NCBI GenBank assembly: GCA_033675545.1
Contig: JAWDGP010004637.1
Coordinates: forward strand, 197,001-261,000
DNA length: 64,000 nucleotides
Source: Elysia crispata
Taxonomy: Eukaryota; Mollusca; Gastropoda; Plakobranchidae
Reading direction: 5' to 3'
Under the pieces are notes generated by a model, which made no database searches, was not told the origin of the DNA, and saw only the letters and a program-made list of their open reading frames with translations. The translations under genes were made by a program, and so were the position numbers. Below, in pieces: positions 36,700-50,705 of this stretch (position 1 is its first letter; the number at the start of each line of letters is the position of its first letter).

Positions 36700-39600
36700 A
36701 ATTGAATTTTTTTCTAAAAAGCTAAAGAACACAAATTTTCAGGAAAAATAGTTGATTTTGAATTATCCAGTAGTGTATTATTTGACTTCACGCATATCAT
36801 CAAAAATGAACATTAAAAAAAATGTTTTTTCAAAGCCTCTTCTTTCATGCAAAGGATCCACAAAGATAATTAACAAGACATTTCAACAAGCATTCAGTCT
36901 ACACTAGTCAGAAACTCAAGAGGTTTCAAGACAAAATAAGTTGTAACAATTATCATTTTTTAAATTTTCGGTTTGCAGTCAAAAGTGGGTAGTTCAGCTA
37001 TGCTTTCTCGATCACATAATCTTAAATTTTTAGCTACTGTGATAATAGATGTAATATGGCTAAATATGGATTGGATTGAACAAATCCATCCACATATGGA
37101 ATGAGAAAAATCTGTCTTGCGCATTTTCTTTTATTTAAAGATAGTTAAAATGAGTTTCTGCATGCAACTATTTACTTCATTCAGACATGAGGATCAAAGC
37201 ATCTTTTTTGTTGTCCTACTCTAACATAAATACATTATGACAAGCAAAAATAAAATGAAAAATAGTAAATAAACGATCTGGATTTGAGGTTTGATATTTC
37301 TAACAAACAAAATTTTATAAATTTGTTAAGACTTGAAAGAGGCTATTCTAGTACAAAGTATCAGTACAGAGAAGATGCTAAGATATAAACAAGTAAAGAA
37401 AAAAAAAGCTTATGTGTTTTGTTACAAAGGCAATAAATTTATTTGTAACAGTTGACCTTGAGCTTATAATGGCTTTATATAACATGGCTTCCAAACAGGA
37501 TAAGATTTTGTTTTGTTTCTTTGACCTTTAAATTCAGTTGCAATGCAGTAAGAATTTGCCTTGAAATCTCTCTATTTTTCCCCATAATATTGATTGCAAC
37601 CATTTTAACAAAATAATGATTTCTGACCTTTTCTAAAAACAATTGTGTTTTAACCTTTTACTGGAAAAGTCAACTTTCTATTTTGATAAGTTCCAGCATC
37701 ATCTATTAAATATTATATTAATCACTATGCTTTTGTAAGTAAAAATCTTCGAAGCAGAGGCAAAAGCCAGCAACTTCTTCACAAAAGTTACAATAAAATA
37801 AGTCTTTATTTAAATGTTTCTTGCTTTTGAAAGTGGACAGGATTAGCATATATAATGACAAGCCTAATGATGACTAAAAATGCAGAAACAAACTACCAGA
37901 AAAAAAAATGCCATTTAAAAGTAAGAGAATATGAGAATGATTTTCCTTCATTTTGAGGATAGATGTTTAATAAGTGATAACAGTCATCATTTGCAAGTTC
38001 TCAAAAGGTCATCACAGGGATGAACATAGTTACAAACAAAAACAATATCATTGATGAAATGAAAAATCACATGCCCATCATAATAAATAATTTTGCAACA
38101 TGGGATTGGTACAAATAATGCTGCCTTTATACAATAATTAATAAGGAACTTGAGAGGTAAGTTCAAGCTGGGATGTACAAATCTAAATAATGAACTCTAC
38201 AAAGTGTCCTATTCAATTTATGGAACACAATTTTTTTCTTTTTTTTTTTTAATAGGAATAAGCAAACAGAGAACAATATACATCAAAACATGGAAACTTG
38301 GGCGTGATAAATGATGCTGCTGATGATTAAGATTTTGAAGATTATGGTCATACAGGAACTCTTATGTGTAAAATGGCACTGTCATGTTAGTAATCTACGC
38401 ATTTCAATGTGCTTTGACTATGAATTATCAAATATGAATCAGATTAATTAAATGTGGTTACTACTGGCGTACTGGATGGTAAATAAGTTTGCATGACTTT
38501 GATTTGAAGGTGTTCTTTCAGTCTGCAATACCTTTCCTTCCTGCCTTTCATATCAAGAGCTGGGGTCATTATCCAGTTAAACAACAATGAAAGACCTAAG
38601 AAAAAAGTTGATATGGAATGAACTTCTTATTCAGATTTTCAAAAGAGTATCATTCTGATGTCTCTGGGTTGGTCTGCTAGCTGCTTTGAACAAATCTATA
38701 TAGAAATGATATAGGGTGATTAAAACAACAATTCCAGTTAAATGTGCATACATGTTTTATTTGTAATTTATTTACAATTTTTCTTTTCAGCTCATAAGGA
38801 AAATTAAAGATAATCAAAATCTTGACTGTTAACTGTTCCTATTCAATAAGACTTATAATATTGCCTGAAATAAAAAATGCTTGAAGAAAGTGTATAAAAA
38901 TTTTGTACTATTGACATAGTAATTGAATATGTTGAATATGCTAAATTCCTTGCCCTGGTGAGAAGTAAAAGTGATTTATAAAAAGCAGCAGCATAATCTC
39001 AAATAACCCAACCAAAATCATGAGATCACTGACAATATCACACTCACACACATATAAATATGAGTTCACCTTTCCATCTCCTCAGCAAATGACATGAAGA
39101 ACAGATCAGCCTGAAGTAGTTGAAATTTGACCCAAGTGACTTTAGATAGTAAAGATGATAAAAGTGATAGAAAAAGAAATTACAAACTATTTCCAGCTTT
39201 CACAAGACCATTTCATACATTCTCATTGCACATCAAACTTTACAATTCCAAGAAATTAATTGTGATATATGGGAGATAATAGAGTGTAAAAGAATGCCTT
39301 TAAATATATACATCTTTGAGCAAATGAAAAATATGCACTTGTGGCCTGAGAAACTTATCATTAATCAGGACAATATGTAGCACAAAAAAATTGGTCATGA
39401 CATAATGTACGGTATGACAGGCAGTATTAACAAAATAAAACAAATGCATTATGGAATCAGCAAATGAATTAAAATTTGTTTTTACATAATCTCATAATAG
39501 CTCCACAACAGCTGATAAGTACAACAACTGAATCCAACATTTTCTGTGAAATATTAAGCAAATACACTGAATACATATGCAAAAAGGAGAAAATTGATAT

Positions 39601-40448
39601 ATTTTCACTAACAGTTCTAGAGGATGTAATCAGTAACATATAAAAAAATCATTTGCACTTACCCTTGGCATTTTAGTCATCACATAGCACATACATAATA
39701 TTTCTTGATGACAATCACTCCAAAGAAATTTTTATTTACTTGATCTAGATAGATACATGTTTAAGCTTTAATTGATCCCATCTACTGTAATCATAGTCGA
39801 AAAAATAAATATTTTATGTTAGTTGTTTTTTTTTTTTTGTAAGAAATCTTAAATTACTATTACTTATCCACCCCATCCATCCACATCATACCCTTACAAG
39901 TCTGAGAGATTTAAATACTTGAGCTGGCATTAGATGTAATCTATGTCACTCTATAAATTGAACCTTAAAATAAACCAAGCTCTAGGACACAGACTGAAAA
40001 GGATGCTTCCAAAATTCAGCTTCTATTTTTCATACATATCCGATCATACATAGTACACTGCAAATCAGTATATTACTATTAGGCTTTGATGTGTAAAAAA
40101 GGGTCAATTTATTAAACTGGTTAAAAAATATATTTGAGTCTAATTGCTTACAAAATTAGCAAAAACTAAAAAAAAAAGTTTGGGAAAACAACTAATTAAT
40201 TTAAACTTACTTCATCATTGACCTGAAAAGAAAATACATTACCAAGTTATCGTACGATGAGACTATGGTAAAACTTTGGCCTTTTCTAACCACAAGTATA
40301 TTTATTAGCTCATTCTGTCAGAAGATGGTTTCAAACAAATATCATCTGTGGCTGCCTCATGTGGTCTTTAAAGTAAGAAATCGGTCTTCTTTCAAACCCT
40401 TTAATATATATATGGCTCTCCGCTTTCACACAATCTCATGATATCTTA
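36700..40448. other. Downstream region of TAF3, no gene seen
   Basis: AT-rich sequence containing the presumed TAF3 3' untranslated region read on the minus strand. An AATAAA on the minus strand (TTTATT at 40301-40306) lies about 145 bp past the stop and is a candidate poly(A) signal; others lie further on. No recognisable reading frame. Confidence 0.45.
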
Positions 40449-43400
40449 TCACATTTTCTTGCGGCCTCTTCCACGGCCTCTTCCTCTAGGTCGTCCTCTG
40501 CCTCTTGAGGATGTTGCTTTTGTCTTTGGGAGACACTTTGGACAGAACCACTGCTGCTCCTCTGGTGGTTCCTTTGTGATTCCCACACAAGGCCTACAGT
40601 AACAATTAGAAAGCCAGAAAATTTTTATAAAGAATGTAAGACAATTCAATGAAATCAGTAGAGATTAACAATAAAATAAACAAGATAAGCACTAGCTGAA
40701 GAAAATCACCTCACTTCTTTGCAGGAAGTCATGCTTTTCTATGTCTAAAAAAAATCAGTCAAAGAAGCATTGGGTGAGAGAGAAAGGAGGGGTGGAGGGG
40801 GTGGGGAAGCAGCAAAAAAAGTTCAGGCTAGAAGAAACATATAGGAAGGTTTGGAGTCTTTGCCACACCCATCAATATACGAAAAAAAATTCAGTAGTTG
40901 GTATTTGCAAACTATTAATTAATCTTCTCTAAATCACACTTTAGAGAGTAAAAACAAAGTATATCATTTTCCATAGTAACTTTAGCTCAGTTTTTCCTTA
41001 AAGATAGAAATATGGTTTGCGCAATCTAGTTCCCAAAGAGTCAGGTGGGATATTTGCTCAACTGAAAGCCAAAATGTCACTATCTATAATAATAAGCCAT
41101 CTAAAGGAGTCTTGCTTGTAACAGTAAAAGGATAAACAAAGCTTAAAAGATATAAAATTACTAAGGGGAACAATAATACTCACCAGTGGTACCAGTTATC
41201 ACACATATCACAGCCAATCATTTCACTGCCGTCATCAGGCTTCTTACAACCTGGACAGATCCATACCTGAGTGCCAGACTCATCCTTAAAGATATAAAAT
41301 GGCAAGTTTTTTTATCCTTAAACAAAAGCAAAACAAGCAAAATATGAGATTAAAAGAAAACAAAAGATTTCCATTTATTATAAACTAGTTTTTTTTTTAA
41401 ATCCCTTTTCTTTTTAATACATGAAAAACAATTTAATGGGTGATTTAGGTCTTCCTATTATATACAAATGAACAGGTTCTTCTCTAAAAAAGAGACAAGA
41501 TTTATCAAAATAAAATCAAGAAAAGATGTTTTTACCGTGGTACATCAGAGATGTGAGTTATTTTTTCAAGAAAACAATGCAAAACTATTACAGAAAAAAA
41601 TTTTTAGTATTTTACTTACAATGAACACACAAACAGTTTCCACTTCAACACCCCTATTTGGTTTGGTGGCTGATGAAGAAGACTTTGCAGATGAGGTGGG
41701 TGATGGGATATCAACAGCCCGTGGCTCAGGAGTACCTGCTACCTGCCTTGAGCCTGGCCTGGATGAGGAGGCACGGGGGGCAGGGCTAGGGGACCTGTGG
41801 GGGACTGGACTGCTATCTGGGGGCGAGTTAGCTGTTGGGGATGGTGGGGCATCTCCGGATGGTGATGGTGCTGGACTCCGTTTGGCCGGAGACAGGGAGC
41901 GATGGTGGTGGGGGTTGGGAGACACTGGAAGATCCCAATCTGGTGATGGTGCAGGAGATGTAGATCCTGGTGTAGGAGGTTTCCCAGGAGATGGTGATCT
42001 TGGCAGAGAGCCCTGAATTCTTTGGTGAGGGGAAATGCTGCGTGAGGGACTGGATTTCTTTGGGGTTGGGGAGCGATGGGACGATGTTCTAGAGTTTGAC
42101 CTGTCACCACCCACTCTGGACAAAGCTCGAGGTGATGGTGCAGGACTTTGGAATGGAATGGGAGCAGGAGACTTTTCTGGGGATGGTGAAGAAGAAGACA
42201 TTCGTTTTAATCTAGTTGGGGATTTTCTCTCCTTGCTCGACTTGGCTGGTGACAGTGAGGAGTCTGAAGAAGCAGAGGAGAGTGATGAAAGTGAATGCCT
42301 CTGCCGTTTTTTTTTGTCTTTCTGAAACGGTTTCTCTTTGACCAACATCCTGCTCTTACGTTCTGAGGCAGGTGTGGGTGCTGGTGATAACCCAGCCTTT
42401 TTCTTTTTGCTAAGATTTCCTTTTGTATTAGCCAGGCTTTGCAGCTTGGAAGATGATTTTGAGGGTGGAGGAGTGACTGATTCACGAGAAACTGGTGGAG
42501 TAGATCTTGGAGATGGGGATGCTTTGTTGCTTGTAGGGGATGCTGACCTTGATTTGCTTGACACAGCCAAAGGCGAGCCTTTCCTTTTCTTCATCTCCCC
42601 ATGTTTTGCTCCTTTAGTTGTCTTTTTACCTTTGTCTTCTTGACCTTTCCTCGAGATATACCTGAAACAGGAAGCAATCGCAAAAATCTTTTTTCAAAAA
42701 GCAAAGACATTGAAGCATTCATTTGTGTTATCTGCAGCAGCAACATCATCAGGAAAATCTCTCGCAATAATAGTTAAGTGGACGAAAAAAAAAGGTTTTT
42801 AAAAAACATTTTTTTTTTCAAAATGAAATAAAGTCAAAGACATGCCCATAAATGTCTATCTGTTTCAAAATCTAACAGAATGAACAAAAATTTACTAAAA
42901 AACTTACCTTCTATTTCAAAGAGGTAAGTACAGTGCACCTGATAAATCGACAATAAAAGGGACCAACAAAATTGCATCCAATTCAGAGAAAGTCGAAATA
43001 GGCGATAATCTTAAAATTTATAAATTTTAAAATCTCAGTTATGACTCTTTAGGTCTGCTTATAGCTCTACAATGTAGGGACGTAAAGAGGACTCAGTTTA
43101 GCCTCAATTTTAATGCTAATAAAAACCCATTCCATAACTAGATCTAGAATCATTGCACACCCCTCCCCACCTCTTATCCCAAACGCAGTGCTAGCATTGG
43201 GCTTGAGGCCCAAGGTGCCAGCCCCTCCCTGCCTCTTTCTCACTCTCTCTCTTTCTCTCTCTCTCACACACACACACAAAGGTACTCAACTCTCTACGGT
43301 CTTTCCTGCACATCCAAAACCGCTCACATTTCTTCACAAACCCGTTTCTGAAGTTGCACTGATCCACACACTACAAATCTTTAGATCTAACTCATGAGGC

Positions 43401-46400
43401 TAGGCTAAGAATTAAATGACATTTTGGATGATTTAGACACAGAGTCAGAGTGGAAATTACTTAGAATCAGGAGAAATTATCGGACCAAAATGTCGATTTG
43501 AGGGAAAATTTATTAGTGCTAGTTAAAGGAATTTATCTGGGGCTTTTTAGCTACGTCGAGTTAAGAGGAATGTCGAATTAAGTGAAGGGTACTGTAATAA
43601 TAATTGTAATCTGTCCTGTGTAACAGAGCATAGAGCATTTCAAGCCAAATTATTGGGCAATTTTTGTGCAAATGTTACATTTAAAAAAAAAAAAAAAAAG
43701 AACACTTTTCATATCAAATTTCCTGCTCTCTCTCTATCTCTCTAATCAAGAGAATTTCCTGAACGATGCAATGATGTAAATTTACTTCAAAATTATTTTG
43801 CAGCCGTAAATCTATGTTTTGCTCAAGTCAGGTCAAGTTTTGAAAGCAAAATCTTTCAATATAAATATCAGAAAAGTTATTAAATCAATACAATAAGAAA
43901 TTATAAACAAAACAAAACTGAAGATCTGAAATAAAAACAAGAAGTTCAAACAATGCAGTCAAAATGTTTCAAATCATTTTATGGAAGTAGGTTTATGGAT
44001 CAACGTAAAACACATGGAAAAGTAATAAATGGGAATCGTCATATTCAGTTTGAAATTGAATGTTACCGTTTATGATAAGATGGAGTGACAGAACCAACTG
44101 CAATGTAAATTTACTATAATGAGCAAAGACTTCTACAGAGTGAAATGAAGCAAGTTTACATTTGATGCTCCTGCTGAAGCCCATGAAATAGTTCAGTATC
44201 AAAATTAACCTTCCTAGATCATTTGAAAAAAGTCTTGCATTGTTTTAATATCTTGATTTAAAAACAAAACAAAAAAACTTCTTTCTTTTCCTAAACAGTT
44301 CACAGTCCTTTTATTACATAATGTTATCAGTAAGAAAATAAAAATATTTTTTTTTCATGACTCTTTGACAAGAAAAAACCATGTGTGGCTCCAGTGGACT
44401 CAGACACATAGTTAAGAGTCTTGCAGCTTATAGCCCATTGTTCGATGATTTGGACCCAAGAGTGTCCAAAAATTATCTTGGAATATTTTCTTCATACTGT
44501 GTTGCAAAATCTAAAGGACCTATGATTGTCGTATAAGGATGCAAAAAATGACTTGTAAAGGTCGAGCAGACAAAGAATGTCAAAAGATATGTTCACCAAA
44601 TTTTGGAAGGACCTATCATCTCAAATTTACAGGATAGTTGAAACTCTAGTTGATTAATTTTTCATGTGGAGATTATAACTTACTTTGGGACACAGCCAAA
44701 CAATTCGCCCTTTTTTTTTAGTTGTTGATAAGTTTATCTTGTGACTCATTCAGCCAAAAATAAAAGAAAAGTGGTTTCAACTCCTCTATGAAGTTGGTAC
44801 TTTCAAGAGCCCACTTATTGACATAATTGTGGTAATTGTGAAAATGCCAAAATAAATTACATGTAATAACACTTTGCTTAAAAAATCTTGATTAGCAATT
44901 GAATTGCTGCTTGAAAAAAAAAAATTTCTTAGCCTCCGACAAGCTCCTTTACCAAAAAAAAAATTTTTAAATTAAAAAAAAAAGACTTACAGTTTTGGCA
45001 CAGTGCGTGGTGGAGACATGGACTCGCGTGCAAGGCGACTTGAAGGAGATGATGCTCTTGATGAATTAGAATCACCAGTTACCATCATAGAAGAGCTGCC
45101 ACCACCAATCTTTATCTTGAGCTTTACACCTCCAACTGATGGGGATGAATCTCGTGAGTCCCGATGCTCTTCCTATGAGGAGAAGTTCATATACAGGAAA
45201 GATTTTGGTTATATGACTATTCGTGAGGGAGCTAGGATGAATTAGGCACAAATCACAATTTTGACAAACTGAGTCTTCTGTGTGTGCAATAATTACATTG
45301 CTAGCATTTCTGTGTCTCAAGTTATGATTTTTTAACATTTCAAGAAGGACAATCTAATATTATACCAACAGTTAAAGGATGGCCACTAGCATTCACATGC
45401 TCTCAGGGAAATTGGAGATGAGATTGGTTCAGAGCAATATCAGTAAAAGTTACATCTACCTAGCGGAGGCTGGTAAGATCAGCATGGGTAGGCTAACGGA
45501 CATATCAGCCCACAGCCAGAGCTGTTCCAAATAATGTCAATCATAATTCATTGCAATACTTGCATATTATGTCATATGTAATTTTAAAACAATTTTCACT
45601 TACCTTGGCTTTTTCATCTCGAGGTTTCTCTTTGTCTTTGATATTATCTTTTTCTTTCTCTTTATGCTTCTTTTTCCTTTCCTTCTCCTTTTTCTTGTCT
45701 TTCTTGTCTTTTCTGTGATCTTTATCCTATAGAACAAAAATGTGGAAGATAAATAAAGCTATTACGAAAAAAAAGAGAACACCTTCACATGAAGTTATGA
45801 TGGACATTACAGATCTAAAATCAAATTGACAATCATTTAAAATTTTTAGCCTGTGATAAAGTCACATAAAAAATACAGTAATAAATCTTTCTGCAAATAC
45901 ATATAGAATGGTATATAACTCAGTTAACTCAGTGCCACCTATATCACCCGTATGGACCACTATATTGTGTACCTATATTGCCTGTCATCAACCATTTACT
46001 TTCACTTTCTGAGTATCTACTTTCTTTCCTATAACTACCGGAAATCTCGTGCAAACCTCATTTACATTTAGAGGACCCTTGAGACTTAGTTCTTGTTATT
46101 TTGGTTTCGTTTTTGGACTAAATTTAGATCGAAAAACACTCTTCAAAATTGACCCCTTTTGTTCACGATTTCAAGGCCTAGGCTAAATCTAAACTTTGAA
46201 TTAGGATGGATGATCACTTGAATCATCTCAGGGATACAACAGAAACCGTTTATTTTGGTTATCTGCATGGTTATCCCTACAATCGGCATAAAATAATGAC
46301 CATTGCCCATTTGAGATCGGGAGTCAGATTGTGCTGTTGAGATGGTGGTGAAGAAGGATGTTGATGGTGAAAAAACTGAAATGGTGGTGGAGTCAGCCTG

Positions 46401-49400
46401 AAGTGAAGGAGAAGTCTTAGAAAACTTTTACTGTCATAAAACCTTGTTTTATTAAAAATTCAAGACCTATAGTTTTTTTACACTTTATTTCATAATTTTA
46501 TGTTTATTTGTTTGATTGTAATATTTTTTTAAATGCATAGATCTAATCTTTGTACGGAGTTACGTCCCTTCTCTTGGGGAGTCAGGGTTTTCCCTAAGCT
46601 GGAGTTACTTCGGCGGGGTTGAGTTAACATTGAGTCAAATATGAGGTTTACCTGTTTCACATGCCTAAATATAATTTCATCATCGGAAGTTGAGGATACT
46701 GAGAAAAGTGACATTAGAAGCATTTTTACACTTTCATCAACAAATTTGATTTTACATTATCACTCTCAACAATTTTCAACTATGCCCACCTTATTTTTAT
46801 CTTTCTCAAGACTCCTATCCCGATCTTCTCTGTATTTCTCTTTCTTGTCCCTGTGCTTCTCATCTTTTTCCTCCTCTTTTCTCTCTGGTTGCACCTTGGA
46901 CTTCTGCTTGCTGCCCTTATTGCTCTTGTCTTGCCGATGCTCTAACTTGATCTCAGGGGCAAACAGATCATCCTCCACTACTGCTTGCCTATCTTTCTTG
47001 GGTAAACGTTGACTGCTTGTGGAATTCTTTGTAGATGGACGACCAGGTTTACCTTTTGTAGATTTCAATTTTGATGATGACGGTTTTGGAGTGGTGGTGA
47101 CAGCAGGAGTTGCAGGGTTGTTGACTTCCGCAGCACTCGGTCTTCTGGCCTTGACACTGGCATCTGGTGGGCTGTCATTGAACTCATAGACCTGAAGCTC
47201 ATCCTGAGAGTACTTATCTGATACAAACGGCTTCAGATCCACTGCTGGTGTTATCTCTGGAGTTTTTTGGACTTTAGGCGGACGCCCAGGTTTACGCTTC
47301 ACTTTCTCTTCACCTTTCTTCCCTACAGGAGTGCCTTTCTTTTTGCCATCTTTTTTCTCCTCCTTATCACCTTTCTCTAAGTTTTTCTTTTTCTTCTTAG
47401 TCTTTAATGTTTTGCTGTCTTCCTGGAGAACAGCATTTATGCTGTCATCTATGGCTTCCATACGAGCTTTCTTATTTTCTCCTATTTCTTGGTCTCCATC
47501 AGCATCTGGAGATGGTTCTCGAGTAGCTGGGGATGAGAGATTACGGATTTCCTCATCGGAGTCGACAGGGGCAGATTTTTTCTCTTTCCGCTTTTTGCTA
47601 TGTTCAACAGAAGCTTGTATCAAGAATGATTTAATCTTCTCTGGTGAGCTGTCTTTCAAATGATCTGGAATCTTCAAGTCCTTTAGTTTTGAATGACCAA
47701 AGAGTTTTGCAGATTTTTTGTTTAATTTGAGTTTCTTGAGGAATTTTGCTGCTGCTTTACTACTGGCAGATTTTTTCCCAGCTTCTTTTCCACTCTCCAA
47801 CGAAAATTTACCCTTCTTATGCAGCGACTTTTTACTCTTCTTGCCTTCAGACTTATGGCTAGAAATTCCATTGGTACCAATACCTCCAACAGAATTTGAC
47901 AGCTTGCCATTGCTTCCACCATCTTTGGCTTTGCCAGAATTTTCTTTGTTGGAACCTTCTGACACAGCTCTAGGGTTCGGTGGTGGCAGACATGGTTCTG
48001 GCAGGCGGCCCTGGACTCCTTGCCGTGTAGTGAGCACACCATTAGGACCCATAAAAACACATGTCATCTCGTATTTGGAGTGACCTGCTTCCCCTGGCAG
48101 GTTTGAGTTTCCAAATCTGGAGATAAATTATAAAAGTAAATTTTTTAAGCCATGGAATATTGGAAAAAAATGAAACTTTGAGGAGAAATACACAAACTTT
48201 AAATTATAACTTTTGGTCGTGAAACAACATAAAAAAAGCATCTGCATCATTTTAAATTATAACTTTTGTTTATGAAACAACATAAATAAAGCTTCTATTT
48301 CAGGTGCAGAAAACCAAAATAGTGGGGCTTAGCTCACTTACATGAAATGCAGGAACAAACATAAGCTTTCAAAAGGAAATTTAACATGTCACAGGATTTC
48401 CTTTCCTTATGCTGCATCAAAATACTCATCTAAATTTGGAATTTGATGACATGAGTATTGCAGTGGGCACCAAAGCAAAGAAATGTTTTAAGTGCAGTTT
48501 AGTATTAAGGAACCTTCTGATATTGAGACAAGTGAAAAAAAAACCACACACACACAAGCAAATAAATGGCTCCAGTTTCTTGAACTAAATGATTGTCACC
48601 TTGGACGTTTACTTGGTGGCATCTCTGGCGTTGATGACGGTGCCGGCCTCTTTTCACCAACATTAGCCTCCTCTGTTTCCCCATTCTCAACAAGTTCTGG
48701 CTTAACAGGTGTCTGTAGAATTTCTTCTGGTGTCTCTGCTTTGTCTTCAGGCTCAGGAATTTCATCTGTGAGCAGACACAAAAAAAAAAAAATTAGTATT
48801 CAAGAGGCCAGTAAAAATACATGACAACAAGCAAAATAGAGATTAAAAATTTCATTAACAGTAAAAAAAAAACCAATACAATATAGTGACATATATCTTC
48901 ATTGGCAAAGATAAGTCAAAATTATACAAGCAATGTACCTTTCATATTTGGAAACATGCTGGGTAAATGAGATGGTATATGTTCCTTTCTGTGCTGCACA
49001 ATCTCTCGACTCCTTGCGCTGGGAAACCCTAGGTTTGCTGCCTTAGGGGCAGGGAATGCTACAACTTCATGGGCAAATGGGACAGGGTCTACGTGCTTGA
49101 CATAATCCTCCAGCTCTGATATATCTATGCCCATTTGCTGAAAAGCCAATCCCAAGTCGTCCAAGTTTGGTTGTGTTCGTCCAGCTAAAAACATAAAAAG
49201 TTAAATGTTGTGAGAGAATCACCATATAGGCACTTAAATTTAAAATATTGTAACATGTGTATTGAAGCACTTATGAGGTTAAATGCTTTAAATAATCTGT
49301 TTATTCTTGTCATGAATCAACGCATTTTTTAATATTAGTCAAACCCCTCAAGTAAGCCAATTCCTCTCATGTGACTTTCATCTAAAAGCCATATATATTA

Positions 49401-49828
49401 CTTATCTATCAATAAAAGAAATCTGAACAAAGACAAAACCTCTGAAGTGAGTTATTTATATTTGTAAACTCACTTCAATGTTTCAGAACAGAGCTGAACT
49501 TGAAATAGTAGTCTCAAGGTAGTTAATAACTATGTAAAAGTACCTCTCAATAGTAGTCCAAAATGTTTTTTGACAGTGCACTCTTAATATGATTTAAAAG
49601 ACATAGGGTTAAGTTAGTCCAAAAGATGTGCAAAAGGCCCATTACAGGTTGTTTGAAATTACCATGCTCGCAGTATCTGTGGGAGGTAACACTCAGTTGA
49701 AGAAGGTATTTTTCCAAGACATCTGTAAGAACTTCAAGAGATGAACTTTGAGCCGACTGCCATCCGAGATTTTGACAGATCTGTGCTACAGCAATGCGCA
49801 AAAGCTGATGGCTGTACCTTCGGGACAT
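40449..49828 (-). CDS. TAF3: Transcription initiation factor TFIID subunit 3 (complete coding region, nine exons, 1165 aa)
   Basis: TFIID subunit that pairs with TAF10 through a histone fold and anchors TFIID to H3K4me3 through a PHD finger. Coding exons on the minus strand: 49663-49828, 48939-49184, 48600-48765, 46790-48116, 45604-45726, 44991-45172, 41620-42661, 41184-41284 and 40449-40593 (TGA). They give 3498 nt with matched phases. Residues 1-70: histone fold (YSHQLLRIAVAQICQNLGW). Residues ~75-190: ELEDYVKHVDPVPF and GEKRPAP-PPSKRPR. Residues ~193-1080: Lys/Glu-rich and Ser/Pro-rich, with AT-hook cores near 468 and 550. Residues ~1085-1130: PHD finger (WICPGCKKPDDGSEMIGCD, NWYHWPCVGI, WFCPKC). 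The tail is Gly/Arg-rich. Human TAF3 is about 929 aa, so this one is longer in the disordered middle. The start is in frame with the histone fold. Confidence 0.94.
42931..43594. mobile_element. Putative pogo/Tigger-type MITE with TA target site
   Basis: Left end CAGTGCACCTGATAAATCGA(CA) is preceded by TA. The reverse complement of the right end 43571-43594 is CAGTACCCTTCACTTAATTC(GACA), followed by TA. CAGT termini, TA duplication and a shared AA(A/T)TCGACA block fit a pogo-group element of about 664 bp. The interior holds CT-rich simple sequence and no transposase. It lies in TAF3 intron 6. Confidence 0.5.
44380..44480 (+). repeat. tRNA-derived SINE-like head
   Basis: A-box-like TGGCTCCAGTGG at 44386-44397 and B-box-like GTTCGATGA at 44440-44448, about 45 bp apart, as in tRNA-derived pol III promoters. 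It lies in TAF3 intron 6, opposite to the gene. It is not a complete tRNA: no acceptor pairing was found. Confidence 0.4.
45924..46627. mobile_element. Possible second TTAA-flanked (piggyBac-type) element
   Basis: TTAACTCAGTGCCACC at 45924 faces an inverted TTAACTCAACCCCGCC ending at 46627, giving a 704-bp unit bounded by TTAA. Terminal identity is partial (about 8 of 12 after TTAA). The interior (for example ATCACCCGTATGGACCAC) has no recognised coding sequence. It lies in TAF3 intron 4. Weaker than the 13069-13698 element. Confidence 0.35.
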
Positions 49829-50554
49829 CCTGAAAGAAAGATATTATTAAAATGCATAAAACACTGTTTTCAAGAGCTGGCTGACAACTAAAATTACTCT
49901 AAATCACTGAATTCATTGACAACTGATTATTTCAAAACTAAAGACATCGGCTTAATAGACAAGATTTCACAATTATTGATTCTTTTATTGCCCAAGAATA
50001 GTTGAAAAAGTGACATAGTTTTTCAGTAACAATCTTGGATTTCATAAGATCTTATTTTCCGTTGTCCAAAAAAAGCTATAAAAAAAAATAACATTATTTC
50101 TGAGTTACAATCTCACAATGACATTGCTCAACATTATGACCCAATACGCATTGATGAAACATATATAAAAAGCATTGAAAAAGCTATCACCAAACTGCTC
50201 TCACTTGCATTAAAGTGAAACTAGCAAAGAAAGTTAAAAAAAAAAAATAGCTGTGATTTCTACAAACAGAACATTATTTTTGTATGTTTTCTCACAGTGA
50301 AGCAATGTTAAATCAAAACCCTAATGACTACAGAAAACTTCCAGCTTGAACATAAACTAGTTTAACTAGGGGCAATTTGCATGATTTGGGAACCAAAGGT
50401 CAGTTAAACTACCTATTCAATTTGAAAATGTCTTCTTGCAATTTTTGGGAAAGAAATAAGAAAATTTCAAGACAACTCAACTAGTTTCTCAAATATTTAC
50501 ATAAAAGACTTCATATTAGATTGTTGGATTACTGATACACATGAAATTACTCAC

Positions 50555-50577
50555 ATATTGAATCTGCTCTAGAGCAC
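50555..50577 (-). other. TAF3: Candidate 23-nt 5' untranslated micro-exon of TAF3
   Basis: On the minus strand a pyrimidine-rich CTCCTCCAG acceptor precedes 23 nt ending at a consensus donor (GTGAGT). The first TAF3 coding exon also begins at an acceptor (TTTCAG, then G and the ATG at 49828), so at least one upstream 5' exon must exist. Transcript evidence is needed to confirm this one. Confidence 0.4.
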
Positions 50578-50667
50578 CTGGAGGAGATAAAGAAAAGAGG
50601 ATGAAATATTTAATTCAGTTAAAAATAATAATCAACATTAATAAAAGAATTTACTAGAACGAGAATT

Positions 50668-50670
<3 letters not shown>

Positions 50671-50701
<31 letters not shown>
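50671..50701. repeat. (CT)n microsatellite
   Basis: About 31 bp CT run between the candidate 5' exons of TAF3. Confidence 0.95.

Positions 50702-50705
<4 letters not shown>

Noticed and set aside
41468-42643. Plus-strand and alternate-frame open frames over TAF3 exon 7
   Set aside because: The correct minus-strand frame joins in phase to both neighbours and leads into the PHD finger; the others are shadows of Ser/Pro-rich coding sequence.
44386-44460. Possible tRNA gene
   Set aside because: A- and B-box-like motifs are present, but no acceptor-stem pairing or anticodon arm could be built; treated as SINE-like.
46641-48083. Plus-strand open frames opposite TAF3 exon 4
   Set aside because: Antisense shadows of Lys/Ser-rich coding sequence (Phe/Ser/Leu-rich translations).
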